In this document: positions 9,070 to 17,503 of the stretch, one piece after another
How positions within the stretch are numbered: the stretch's first letter is position 1
How the letters are laid out: each line of letters opens with the position of its first letter
Source of the DNA: CAZDBA01 sp965224765
GTDB lineage: Bacteria > Planctomycetota > Planctomycetia > Pirellulales > Pirellulaceae
Assembly: GCA_965224765.1 (NCBI GenBank)
Contig: CBDDAC010000040.1
Span: 62,001-126,000, forward strand
DNA: 64,000 nucleotides
Direction: 5' to 3'
Translations under genes and position numbers: made by a program
Notes under the pieces: generated by a model
What the model was told of the DNA's origin: nothing
Databases searched by the model: none
The model's input: only the letters and a program-made list of their open reading frames with translations

Positions 9070-9516
9070 TCATGAGGAAATTTGTTTCCACATCCGACTC
9101 CACCAACGAGCTTTCTTCGGGGGCTCTAGCTCCGTGCTCGTTGAAGGTAGATCAACTGTCTCGACGACCGGACTCTGGTCGTAGTGTTTGGACTTCGCCG
9201 ACCGATCGCGACGACGTTCGGCTTCGATTCGGCGGTCGCTCCACGGCTCAGCGGTGCAGACCCGGCCTTGCTTGATCACGTAATGCGAACGGCAAGGCAA
9301 CGACCAACTCCCTACTGATGGATGGAGTGAAATAGTTTCGCCATCAAAGATCAGCTTCCAATCAGTCGGCGTTAATGGCGTAATTACTTCCTCGTCGCAG
9401 CCACAGCAACAGGAGTGAGCCACACTGCCGAATTCCAAAGACACATATAGAATTCCGGGTTCGAGTGTGTCAGGGATGTGTTTGATGAAACGGTGCTCAA
9501 GAGTTTGGTGTCTCAT
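9070..9516 (-). CDS. DUF6527-like Cys/His protein of a Ubl system
   Basis: A 148-residue protein with a compact Cys/His cluster: H34 and CCCGC (36-40), then PLTPTDWKLIFDGETISLHP, then PCRSH (74-78). This matches my memory of DUF6527, a probable zinc-binding family often coded beside bacterial ThiF/ubiquitin-like genes. The C-terminal 50 residues are charged and probably flexible. It is the last gene of the minus-strand operon, its ATG overlapping the E1-like stop by four bases (9513-9516). It may be an accessory or substrate-binding component; its biochemistry is unknown to me. Confidence 0.7.
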   Translation of the reverse strand: MRHQTLEHRFIKHIPDTLEPGILYVSLEFGSVAHSCCCGCDEEVITPLTPTDWKLIFDGETISLHPSVGSWSLPCRSHYVIKQGRVCTAEPWSDRRIEAERRRDRSAKSKHYDQSPVVETVDLPSTSTELEPPKKARWWSRMWKQISS

Positions 9517-10685
9517 TGTGATTGATCTCCATTGAGCAACATGTTTCCGTCGGTCGTGTACGTACTATGGTGTTCACACTCCAAGTCTCTGTAGAAACCC
9601 CTGATTCGTTTCCATTTGTTCACCGCGAACATTGCGTTCATCGCATTTAGATCGGCGACTTGAATGTTGGAAGCGTAGATGTCTTCCTCGCCACCGCCAG
9701 CAAACGAAATCCGCCCGCTGTGGACATGATCGCGTTTTTCAGGAGTGCTGGTTGTCGTACGCAAGATCCCGCCAAGCGATCCATTATCAAGTTCAAGGCC
9801 CATTCCAACATCGACGAATGAAGCACCAATCGACTCCAACTTTTCCACCACGAGCCTCTTTGCTTCGCCAGCGTCCATCGACAGGAAAGCGAATGTGACG
9901 CCGTCAAGCAGATGAATCGTGTCAGCGCCCATCATGCACTCGTGGGCAACGATTCCCTTATGCATTCGAGAGTAGATTCGTCGAAAGTACTCGACCTTGG
10001 AAACGACTTCACGAATTTCATCGAGTGACGCAGCTCCCGGTGCTCGGAATGCATTGTGCTGTAGAAAGATGTCGCCATCGAACAATCGAATCTCTCGAAC
10101 AGGCGTTTTGGCAACCGCGTCCAAGATATAGCCACCCGTTCCACCGAGTCCAATGATCGCAATTCTGTCACCAGCAAGTAGTTTCGAAAGCTCACCAATT
10201 CCGACTCTGTCGGAAGCCGTTTCGGTGTATTGAAACACCGATCCCTCTTCAGGTTCCGGCGCTCGAAACACCTTCGGCGTAGCTTTCGGGTCGATCGTTG
10301 CCGCCGGCCCTGCAAGAATGTTCGCGTACGTTGACATCTTGTGATAGTAATCCGAGTAGCCGCTGTCTGGCTTGCTCGAAAAAGTATGCTCCGCTTTCAA
10401 GTCAGCCACGACCGTATTACCTGCTTGCCGGCCCAGCTTGATCGGAGTGCCATCAGCATGACACGGAAAATCTCCTGCAAAGTGCAGTTGGTGGTTGTCG
10501 GGCTTGGTAGTCACCTCCCCCGCTAGGCAGAGACTACTGATTAAGGCTCCCGTTCGAATCCGCTTTTGCGAATCGACATAGGGAACTTCTCGCATCACCA
10601 AGAAGCCCCCTATTTTTTCGAGATAGTAGCCTTCATCTCGAAGCCGTTTAAGATCGGGACTACGATTGAACAGTTCTTGTGACAT
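9513..10685 (-). CDS. E1-like ThiF protein with DUF6791-like N-domain
   Basis: A 390-residue two-part protein. Residues 1-100 resemble DUF6791 and include NHQLHFAGDFPC, ending at Cys75, with DGTPI after it. Residues 160-385 form a ThiF/MoeB Rossmann domain with the nucleotide loop GLGGTGGY (179-186) and acidic LFDGD (201-205). In the family the ThiF part adenylates the C-terminus of a ubiquitin-like protein. The usual E1 catalytic Cys is not obvious; Cys75, or the C-terminal DLECEHH Cys, could carry a thioester. The gene overlaps the multi-Ubl gene by 26 bases and the DUF6527-like gene by four, so expression is tightly coupled. No separate E2 gene was found. Confidence 0.85.
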   Translation of the reverse strand: MSQELFNRSPDLKRLRDEGYYLEKIGGFLVMREVPYVDSQKRIRTGALISSLCLAGEVTTKPDNHQLHFAGDFPCHADGTPIKLGRQAGNTVVADLKAEHTFSSKPDSGYSDYYHKMSTYANILAGPAATIDPKATPKVFRAPEPEEGSVFQYTETASDRVGIGELSKLLAGDRIAIIGLGGTGGYILDAVAKTPVREIRLFDGDIFLQHNAFRAPGAASLDEIREVVSKVEYFRRIYSRMHKGIVAHECMMGADTIHLLDGVTFAFLSMDAGEAKRLVVEKLESIGASFVDVGMGLELDNGSLGGILRTTTSTPEKRDHVHSGRISFAGGGEEDIYASNIQVADLNAMNAMFAVNKWKRIRGFYRDLECEHHSTYTTDGNMLLNGDQSQ

Positions 10686-11421
10686 TGAAAATGGTTCCTG
10701 ATTTTACGATTACGCAGCCGCCAGCTCCCAATTCGCCAGCAAAAGGTTCTGATGCAGCACAGCGGTAGGTCATGGAGAACACAACCGTTGGTGCGTGCTG
10801 ACCCGGGAAGGCCAACTGGACGACCTGCTCGAAGGTCACTTTCTCATTAGGCACGACTTTCGCGCGAGAGTTGACGATGATCTCGATACTTGGATCGGGT
10901 TTGGGAGCGGTGAAAAATCTCTCGACGCCCGGCTTGTTCAAGTCCACCAACTGTTCGGCTTCGATCAATTCGTCTTGACCGCCACGCACTTCGAGAAACA
11001 CGACCTCATTGTCAGCGGCTTTGGCCAGACGATGAATCACTCGACCACTAATGAGCGGCTTTCCCCACTGAAGCTGGTCGTCGTTGACCTCAAATCGAAA
11101 GCCACGATCAGAGAAAAAAGCGACGAAACGCTCCGCACCACGCTTTCGCAGGTCGAATTTCTCGTCCAGCCGAACGTCTTCAAAATCACCGCTACTGAGA
11201 ATCGCGAACAAGCTTGCGTCGCCATCAGCATCCATTCCAGCTGCTTCCAGAATTTGTCGTCCTAATGGCACTGGATCGTCAATTCTGAACTTCTTGAATT
11301 CCAGTTTGTCGTTACCGACCAATACGGCGAACGATTTAACATGGTCGAGCGGACGCTTTTCACGAATTGCACATTGAAGGTCTTCCGCACCTTCAAGATG
11401 ATTGTTGTTTGGATCTGTCAT
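10660..11421 (-). CDS. Multi-ubiquitin-like (poly-Ubl) protein
   Basis: A 253-residue protein made of three beta-grasp-like repeats, at about 30-104, 107-172 and 178-253. The last has the typical text KVTFEQVVQLAFPG ... VFSMTYR ... IVKSGTIFNVTRTVQS of the multiubiquitin family (PF14452 type). Repeats 1 and 2 each begin with a FxxxD(D) strand and end with GVERFF/GAERFV. In related systems these are the modifiers activated by the adjacent E1-like protein. There is no C-terminal Gly-Gly; the chain ends in Gln-Ser, so either the repeats work unconjugated or another residue is used. It follows the helicase by about 90 bases. Confidence 0.8.
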   Translation of the reverse strand: MTDPNNNHLEGAEDLQCAIREKRPLDHVKSFAVLVGNDKLEFKKFRIDDPVPLGRQILEAAGMDADGDASLFAILSSGDFEDVRLDEKFDLRKRGAERFVAFFSDRGFRFEVNDDQLQWGKPLISGRVIHRLAKAADNEVVFLEVRGGQDELIEAEQLVDLNKPGVERFFTAPKPDPSIEIIVNSRAKVVPNEKVTFEQVVQLAFPGQHAPTVVFSMTYRCAASEPFAGELGAGGCVIVKSGTIFNVTRTVQS

Positions 11422-11450
11422 TTCGATTGAGTCCTCAAAGCTTCGTTTTA

Positions 11451-11468
11451 CAAAGCATCATTGCTTTG
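11451..11468. repeat. Intercistronic hairpin, 7-bp stem
   Basis: CAAAGCA (11451-11457) and TGCTTTG (11462-11468) pair around a 4-base loop in the only real gap of the operon, between the helicase tail and the multi-Ubl gene. It could be an mRNA processing or partial termination site that sets different levels of the two halves. Confidence 0.35.
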
Positions 11469-11510
11469 CTTCTGAAGGACTAATCGCGAGAGGCTCCGTA
11501 AACCGGTAAC

Positions 11511-11664
11511 TCAATTCGAAATATTTTTTGTCAGCTTACCGCTCGGCAATTGCCCACAGACGAAGTAAGCCGGACATCGTGGACAAGTCACACTTGGAAA
11601 GATCGGATAGTCACCAGCGCGGAGCGATTCTCCCACTTTGGTAAGCGACTTCTTTCGGTTTTGA
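11511..11664 (-). pseudogene. Frameshifted Fe-S tail of the helicase-nuclease
   Basis: Downstream of the A run at 11659-11662 the neighbouring frame codes NRKKSLTKVGESLRAGDYPI, then VTCPRCPAYFVC and GQLPSGKLTKNISN, ending at TGA 11511-11513. CPRCP...C is the last three-Cys group of the AddB/Cas4-type iron-sulphur nuclease domain; its first Cys (YERCPRRF) lies in the main frame. One extra A would join both frames seamlessly. So the 11588-14938 frame ends in 30 or so out-of-frame residues because of a one-base deletion, a sequencing error or recoding. Confidence 0.85.
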
Positions 11665-14600
11665 AGTTCCGATCAGTGAGAGAAACATCCGTTACCGTCT
11701 GGTCGCCCAAATGTACAAATTGAGCTGTTGTGTTGGCTGAACAGGATTGAGCGGCAATTTCCAGCACGGCAGTTTCAAGGGAATCTTCCTCACCGCTGAA
11801 CTTATGTCCTGTTTTCACTCGGCGAATCTTCGTGCTTCCATCTTGCTGTAGCTGTTGATCCGGTGTTACCGAAACATGTCCGCCGGGAATGGGCAGCAAA
11901 ATCATTTCTGCCTTACTGGCAGGCAAGCCAGACATGGATTCAACGAAATAGGCGACCAACTCCTTTGCAACCTGCCCAAATTCAATGTCGTCTTCTACGA
12001 TGCCTCGCGACTCCAGTTCCGTTTGAAGTAGAGATTCAATTTCACTAACGTCCGGCAATTCATCCAAACACTCAATCAGCTCGTTGACAACTTGCTGGAC
12101 GGCGACGTGAAGTTTCATATAGGAGGATTCCTTCCGACGCCCTCCAGCCTTGAGAACATGGGCGTAGAGAAACCGGCGTGGACAGCGTTCGTAGAGAGCC
12201 AGTTGTCGATCAGTGAAACTAAACGGTTCTTCAAGCGAAACGGGAATCGGATCGCCGCCCGTCTCTGGCACGTATGAATGTTCGGGAGTAACATCTTTGG
12301 TGTTGATCGTGTCGCCGAGTCTGGCAATAAACCTAGAAGCCGGATTGGATCGGTTGTTTTTTGTTTTCGTCGGTCGATATAGAAACAGCCTGTCTTTCGC
12401 GCGTGACAAAGCGACAAAAAACAGGCATTCCTGTTCCTCAACCAACCCTTCACGCGCTGCTTCGATACCAGTCAAACTGGATCCGTCGATCAAACCGTCG
12501 GGAGGAGCAATCCCTCTGGCTAAAGACGCATTTGCAGATCGTGGAATGCTTGCACCCGTCAATCCCGGCAGGTGAGCTACTGGAAACTCAAGCCCCTTGC
12601 TTGCGTGCATCGTCATTAACCGGACGGCATTGATGCCCTCTGCGGCCGCAGGTAAGTTTCGCAAATCCCTGTCGTCGGCGTGTAACACTAACTGCCTGAT
12701 TCGATCAAGTAACCGGGTAATAGGAAGTCCACGCCCCTTAGGTTGCGAACGAACGAAATTGAGCAGCTGCCAAACCGCAATACTACTGGCTTTGCTGGCG
12801 ACGGAATCATCAACGTGAAGATTGGCTGCTAAGCGCGATCGGTCGAGTAACACAGTCGTCAAGACCATCCAAGGCTCGGCGTAGCGCGGAAAACCCTCAA
12901 CAAGCTTTCCAATTCTTTTGAGCGAAGCCTTTCCCGCTTCTGAAAGATTAGATGCATCAAACGAATTCTGGCCCCACTCAAGCGGTTCCCCATCGCCTTC
13001 GCGTAGGTGATCGAGCAATGCGGATGTGTCAGCGAGAGTCACCTCGTATCCAGCCATCGCCCCGACTCGCAACAATCCCATCGCTCGTGAATCGGAGATC
13101 AGCGAACATAGACTCAACAGGTCGCGGATCTCATCGCGTTCGAAAAGATTACCCAAGTGCAGCACGGGTATCCCCATTCTTTCCAGTGCTTTGCCAATTC
13201 GTGAAAGCCGATCCTGACCCGTACACAGAATTGCCTGCCCTCGAAATTCATGCCCCGCGCCAACCATCTGCCTGACATTGTCCGCTAGTGCTTCGACTTC
13301 TTCTTCAGGGGACGTAACAAGGTGAAGTTCAGGTGAAACATCAGAGGCTTCTTTTACAGTGCTAACAGTTGTGCCCGCAGTTCCAGCCACCGTCATCGAC
13401 GATCCGAACTGACGGAAGACATTTGCGATTTCTGGAACGCTTCGATAGTTGACGTCGAGATGGCCCGAAATAGCGTTCGTAAAATCCTCTGTCAAAAAAC
13501 GGGACATATTGAACGACGATGCCCCGCGAAAACGGTAGATCGACTGTTTCGCGTCGCCAACAGCCCAGAGATTTTTCCCGTCATCGGCCAGTGCCTTCAA
13601 CAGTCGAACGCAGGCGCGATTTACATCCTGAAATTCGTCCACGAGAATGTGTTCATACATTGAAGACAGGTGCGATGCGATTTGCTCGTGTGTCTCACAC
13701 AGTCGAACGGGCATTGAGACAAGATCTCCGAAGTCGATGAAGCCGCCTTCGATCTTGAGCGTTTCGTATCGCTGGTAAACTTGAGCAACTTCGACACACT
13801 TTTCAGCCCGAATGATCGCATCATCGTCATCGTTTTCGGTCGCCGCTTCCAGCATTGTTTGGCTCAATAAAGCGTACTCTTGAGCGTCAACAACTTCATC
13901 ATTGGCGCGTGAGATGGCGTCCAATATTTTTGCCAGTGGCTTGGACGGCATCACAAGGTCTTTGAAGTGCGTCAGTTGAAAGCTCGGGTAAACCTGTTCA
14001 AGCAAATCAATCGCAGACGAACGATCAAGCATTCGCGGATCGCTTGGCAAGTCGAGTTGATCGTGAAACCGTCGTATCAAATCCAAACCAAAGGCGTGAA
14101 ACGTGCCCGCCCACATGGCCGTCGCCGCAACAGGGTTGGTTAGCGAGATCCGCTCTGAAAGCTCATTGGCGGCTTTGTTGGAAAAAGTTAGCACCAAGAG
14201 CTTTTCCGGATTGGCCCCATCTTTGACAAGACCGTCAATACGATTTACAAGCGTCTGCGTTTTCCCAGTCCCCGGGCCGGCTTCAAGCAAATACGCAACT
14301 CCTCGATGCTCAATCGCCCCACGCTGCTTGGCGTTGGGTTCACGCGAGGTTGGAAGCGCTGGTTCTTCTGGTAAGTCAATCTGGGGCAACAATAGTGAGT
14401 CCAGTAGTTGCTGAGCCACCACTGGAAAAGGAGCATTACAGTGCGCGGCAATTTCGGAAGCTGTGAGCCCTTCATCAATGTGCAGACGCCGGAGCCAATT
14501 TCTTGGCAGGAGAAATTCTCGTGCGAACAAATCCATCTGGATTTCACATCTCCCGCGATGGCTGTAATCGACAACGCGGTCGACACCCACTCCTGATGAT

Positions 14601-14938
14601 TCTCCCGAACGTAAATGGTCAACTTCTTCGACGCAACGTGATTCGCCCTCGCCGCCATTGGCGACATGGCCGATTTCATGCGCGACAAGAAACGCTTGAG
14701 TGAATTCATCGCCCTCGTTCTCGTGCAGAATTAGCAAAGCTTCGGGATCGTACAAAGCCCTACCGCCGCGCAAACGAACATCGCCAGCAGCTACTCGCTC
14801 GACTTCGATTTCTCTCTGTTCGGCTTCGTTGCGAGCGAACGCGTATGGCTTAGTCGGATCGCACTCGCGCTGTAGTGTTTGCCGATGAAGGCTATCTGCC
14901 AATTGTCGACAGACTTCAATTCGATTGATCATCTTCAA
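11588..14938 (-). CDS. ImmA/IrrE - UvrD helicase - PD-(D/E)XK fusion
   Basis: A 1116-residue protein. Residues 1-190 form an ImmA/IrrE-type zinc peptidase with HEIGH (87-91) and a downstream Glu in CEIQMDLFAREFLLP. From 200 a UvrD/AddA superfamily 1 helicase follows: Walker A AGPGTGKT (220-227), TFSNKAANEL, GTFHAF, DEFQD, GDAKQSIYRFRGA, MTMHASKGLEF and VALSRAKDRL. From about 870 comes an AddB-like nuclease with YERCPRRF, VTPD and VKTG. Together these suggest damage- or invader-triggered DNA unwinding and cutting. The Fe-S tail is out of frame (11511-11664). The start overlaps the 197-aa gene by 23 bases. Helicase-nuclease chemistry is inferred from motifs only. Confidence 0.85.
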   Translation of the reverse strand: MKMINRIEVCRQLADSLHRQTLQRECDPTKPYAFARNEAEQREIEVERVAAGDVRLRGGRALYDPEALLILHENEGDEFTQAFLVAHEIGHVANGGEGESRCVEEVDHLRSGESSGVGVDRVVDYSHRGRCEIQMDLFAREFLLPRNWLRRLHIDEGLTASEIAAHCNAPFPVVAQQLLDSLLLPQIDLPEEPALPTSREPNAKQRGAIEHRGVAYLLEAGPGTGKTQTLVNRIDGLVKDGANPEKLLVLTFSNKAANELSERISLTNPVAATAMWAGTFHAFGLDLIRRFHDQLDLPSDPRMLDRSSAIDLLEQVYPSFQLTHFKDLVMPSKPLAKILDAISRANDEVVDAQEYALLSQTMLEAATENDDDDAIIRAEKCVEVAQVYQRYETLKIEGGFIDFGDLVSMPVRLCETHEQIASHLSSMYEHILVDEFQDVNRACVRLLKALADDGKNLWAVGDAKQSIYRFRGASSFNMSRFLTEDFTNAISGHLDVNYRSVPEIANVFRQFGSSMTVAGTAGTTVSTVKEASDVSPELHLVTSPEEEVEALADNVRQMVGAGHEFRGQAILCTGQDRLSRIGKALERMGIPVLHLGNLFERDEIRDLLSLCSLISDSRAMGLLRVGAMAGYEVTLADTSALLDHLREGDGEPLEWGQNSFDASNLSEAGKASLKRIGKLVEGFPRYAEPWMVLTTVLLDRSRLAANLHVDDSVASKASSIAVWQLLNFVRSQPKGRGLPITRLLDRIRQLVLHADDRDLRNLPAAAEGINAVRLMTMHASKGLEFPVAHLPGLTGASIPRSANASLARGIAPPDGLIDGSSLTGIEAAREGLVEEQECLFFVALSRAKDRLFLYRPTKTKNNRSNPASRFIARLGDTINTKDVTPEHSYVPETGGDPIPVSLEEPFSFTDRQLALYERCPRRFLYAHVLKAGGRRKESSYMKLHVAVQQVVNELIECLDELPDVSEIESLLQTELESRGIVEDDIEFGQVAKELVAYFVESMSGLPASKAEMILLPIPGGHVSVTPDQQLQQDGSTKIRRVKTGHKFSGEEDSLETAVLEIAAQSCSANTTAQFVHLGDQTVTDVSLTDRNFKTERSRLPKWENRSALVTIRSFQV

Positions 14939-15509
14939 AGTACTCCGTTACTGACTTTCGTTGTTCTTCCGTCAACTCCGTGCCTTCCATGAGTTGCTCG
15001 AAAGAGGTGCGTTCGGTCTCGGCAGGTTTCTTGTTCGCTTTAAACTCCACCGTCATGGGCGTTGTAGCTGGCTGGGCAAAGTACTGTCGCACTGCATCGT
15101 TTTCAACGTCCGTCAGCCTTGCAATCGCAGAAACGAGACGGGCTGGAATCGACGCGGGTTCCAGCAAACGGTCTCGCAGCGCGACGACCACCGACCGAGG
15201 TAGTAGTAACGACGCACAAAGTTGAACAAACTCTTGGCCTCGGAAATTCGCAAATGGATTTGCTACTGGAATTGTGTCCGGCAAAATAGAAGAAAAAGTA
15301 GCCCAAGCATCTTCAAACCCGGGATCATCAATGGGTGTTGCTGACGGTTGCGGACTGTTTGCTTGAAGGCGCAGCTCACTTGAAAGGTCAATCAGCTCAT
15401 TTGCCAATTGAGGATAATTCTTCAAGTAGCGATCCAACGTCTCGCGATTGTGGCTTGCTTCGATCGCAAAAGCGTAAAGTACATTTTCTTGGGTTTCGTC
15501 ATGGCTCAT
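14916..15509 (-). CDS. Operon protein of 197 aa, unknown
   Basis: The protein starts MSHDETQENVLYAFAIEASH, has a helical N-terminal third, a low-complexity linker (QANSPQPSATPIDDP), and a Leu-rich helical domain around 95-150 (EFVQLCASLLLPRSVVVALR). The acidic C-terminus ends TEYFEDDQSN. It resembles the short partner proteins that accompany sigma-like regulators in planctomycete operons, and could be an anti-sigma or adaptor, but no named domain is certain. Its ATG overlaps the stop of the regulator by four bases (15506-15509) and its end overlaps the helicase start, so it belongs to this operon. Confidence 0.6.
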   Translation of the reverse strand: MSHDETQENVLYAFAIEASHNRETLDRYLKNYPQLANELIDLSSELRLQANSPQPSATPIDDPGFEDAWATFSSILPDTIPVANPFANFRGQEFVQLCASLLLPRSVVVALRDRLLEPASIPARLVSAIARLTDVENDAVRQYFAQPATTPMTVEFKANKKPAETERTSFEQLMEGTELTEEQRKSVTEYFEDDQSN

Positions 15510-16312
15510 AGCAAATCCTCCCGGCCCAAAACTTCGGCGAGTGCGGCTCGTGCCTTGTTTCGTCTCGTTCTAGCGGTTTTTTCAGTGCATTCCACGATTT
15601 CAGCGACTTCCTTCAACAGATAACCTTGGATAAGTAATTCAATGACGCGTCGTTCGTCGTCATCCGGCAGATTGTTAATCGCAGACAAAAGTTCAAACCG
15701 GTAAACAGAATTTCCGGAATCTGCAGGTTCGTTCAGATTTTCGAGAATGGCCCCGAAATCGTCCCCTTTGCCAGAAATCGCTTCGTCGATGACAACCGGC
15801 ACCGATTTCTCCCGTTCGCGACGGGTTGAGGTGGCCGCCTGAGCCGTCAATCGCAACTTTCTCATTGCCGAGTTGAACATTGCCTCGTAATAATCCAGCC
15901 GTCCGTCATAGCCATTTTTACGATCAAGACAAAGTATCTCCATGAATTTCTTAACAACACGCTCGCGAACTTCTAGTTGATATGCGTCTTCACCCACTTT
16001 GCCGTCGTCGAGCCTTTTTACAGACACCGGAACGGCCTTCAAAACGCGCTGACGTAAAACTTTGAATAAAGTTCGGAACGGCAACGAGTCTCCAATGGCC
16101 TTGGATTGCCGAACAAAGTGGAGCACAGCTTCACTGCTCATATAGTTTGCATCGTCCGAATCTAAAAGTTCAGCTCTTTCAGCGACCGTTTCGATGGGTA
16201 ACTGATGCAGGGAATCCAATTCGGCTTCAACATTCCCACGTCGAAAATACTCCTCGCAATCGCCATCGCGTTTTCGCAGCGGAGGTACCTTCTTTCGCTT
16301 TTCGATCTTCAT
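15506..16312 (-). CDS. Sigma-70-like transcription regulator
   Basis: The 268-residue protein ends in a clear sigma region 4 helix-turn-helix: LPDDDERRVIELLIQGYLLK, then EVAEIVECTEKTARTRRNKA. The middle (LDYYEAMFNSAMRKLRL) fits region 2-like helices weakly. It may be a diverged sigma factor or a DNA-binding regulator that controls the operon it heads. I chose ATG 16312, immediately after a small overlapping frame; a GTG at 16393 would add 27 residues. A four-base overlap joins it to the 197-aa gene. Confidence 0.7.
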   Translation of the reverse strand: MKIEKRKKVPPLRKRDGDCEEYFRRGNVEAELDSLHQLPIETVAERAELLDSDDANYMSSEAVLHFVRQSKAIGDSLPFRTLFKVLRQRVLKAVPVSVKRLDDGKVGEDAYQLEVRERVVKKFMEILCLDRKNGYDGRLDYYEAMFNSAMRKLRLTAQAATSTRREREKSVPVVIDEAISGKGDDFGAILENLNEPADSGNSVYRFELLSAINNLPDDDERRVIELLIQGYLLKEVAEIVECTEKTARTRRNKARAALAEVLGREDLL

Positions 16313-16316
16313 AATT

Positions 16317-16463
16317 TCATTTTTCACTTTCGGCCGCCGTATCCAGTAGCTCATACGCCAAGTTGCTATCCAAAGATTGTAGGTTTTCTTCACTCAGAGA
16401 ATAGTCGCGATATTGCCAACGGAGTTTGGGATGACGCAAAACAGTTTCTGAATTGCTTCGCAT
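16317..16463 (-). CDS. Possible small leader protein of the operon
   Basis: A 48-residue frame (MRSNSETVLRHPKLRWQYRD start) ends four bases before the regulator's ATG and has an AAGGG signal 9-10 bases before ATG 16463. The coupling to the regulator and even codon use suggest a real first gene of the operon. A TTG at 16502 would lengthen it. No family is recognised. Confidence 0.45.
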   Translation of the reverse strand: MRSNSETVLRHPKLRWQYRDYSLSEENLQSLDSNLAYELLDTAAESEK

Positions 16464-16899
16464 GCTTGGCAACCCTTTTTGGTTCGTAGGTTCTAGCGAC
16501 AATCCAGAACACGTTGCTCCTCCCTAGAACATCGCGTTGAGGCACTATTCGGTGTTAGGCCAGCGAATACTGGCGTAACTTCGCATCTCGATTGGAATGC
16601 TCTTGAATTGCCCCGCAGCATGAATTTCGAAGAACAAGGGGAAAAGAAATCCGCGGTTAACGTTTGCTCCAGCCATGACGACAAATCGTGCGAATTGAGT
16701 GGATTCTTGCTTTTTGATGATTCCTGTGGCTAAATCGCATTCTTCTCCAACGTTCTCTTAGCAAACAACCCGAGCAGAAATTTCACACGCCGTTTCGATT
16801 GGATGGATCAGCCTTGGTTTCGACCAAATGTTGGTTTTGTCAATCGGAACCGGTGACGTGCATCGGTTTTACAAGAAGGTTCTTGCTTGGAGATTTCTG
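16464..16899. other. Divergent intergenic region
   Basis: Separates the minus-strand Ubl/helicase operon from plus-strand genes. It should hold the operon promoter, but I cannot point to convincing -35/-10 boxes. No gene or strong repeat is visible. Confidence 0.4.
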
Positions 16900-17250
16900 A
16901 TGCCGAACAAAGTGGCAAACAAGCGGATGGTGCTTTCGCAGCGACGGAAAGTCGAAACGATTTCGTTTCTCAATGGCTTGATGTCGGAGCCGATCAATTC
17001 ACTTGATGATGTCGACGCTCCGCCTTGGTTTCAAGTCGGACAAGTCCATCAAGTTTCGCCGACGCTATACGCGTATCACGCAGAGTCGAATTCAGTTCGC
17101 TGGATTGAAGGGCTGAAATTCATGTTTGCAAACGACTCGCAGCCGTTTCAATTCTACTGGTCAAAAGGCGGCGAGCACTTCGGAAGACAATTGTCCGAAG
17201 AAGAAACATTTCGTTTCTGCCAATTGACTGACGTGAAGCGATACATTTAG
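16900..17250 (+). CDS. Hypothetical protein (116 aa)
   Basis: ATG 16900 is preceded at 16889 by GGAG. The protein begins MPNKVANKRMVLSQRRKVET, contains QVGQVHQVSPTLYAYHAESN, and ends GRQLSEEETFRFCQLTDVKR. No domain is recognised. The mixed alpha/beta pattern and good start support a real gene. Neighbours are plasmid-type genes (ArdC downstream). Confidence 0.5.
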   Translation: MPNKVANKRMVLSQRRKVETISFLNGLMSEPINSLDDVDAPPWFQVGQVHQVSPTLYAYHAESNSVRWIEGLKFMFANDSQPFQFYWSKGGEHFGRQLSEEETFRFCQLTDVKRYI

Positions 17251-17429
17251 ACGAATGCCGTTGTTTGACCCGACGCAAAAAGCGGATGGATATTTATCTC
17301 TCTCGTCGGCCTTCTAATCATGCCACGGCGTCAAGGTTCGTGATCGCTTGCAGCGTCACTGCTGCTTTTCTTGTCTTTGATTCTTTTGAAAAGGCTCCAC
17401 CTTGACTACGCCGTGGGCGGCTCCTAACT

Positions 17430-17457
17430 GGGCCGCCGGTTGGCCCTTTCGATTTTT
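17430..17457 (+). terminator. Hairpin plus T-run upstream of ardC-like gene
   Basis: GGGCC (17430-17434) and GGCCC (17442-17446) pair, followed by a T-rich stretch to 17457. It lies 46 bases before the ardC-like ATG, so it may end the upstream transcript or act as a leader attenuator. The stem is short. Confidence 0.35.
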
Positions 17458-17503
17458 CTTGAGCTGCAAAACCGGATGCAGTTTTCTTCAAAGGGACATT
17501 CCT

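Noticed and set aside
10795..11265. 156-residue frame antisense to the multi-Ubl gene
   Set aside because: It is a codon-bias shadow: the opposite strand has a clear family match and operon fit, while this frame has no start signal or homology.
9070..16463. Reading the operon as sulphur-carrier (ThiS/MoaD) biosynthesis
   Set aside because: The Ubl protein has three repeats and no Gly-Gly tail, and no thiamine or molybdopterin genes lie nearby.
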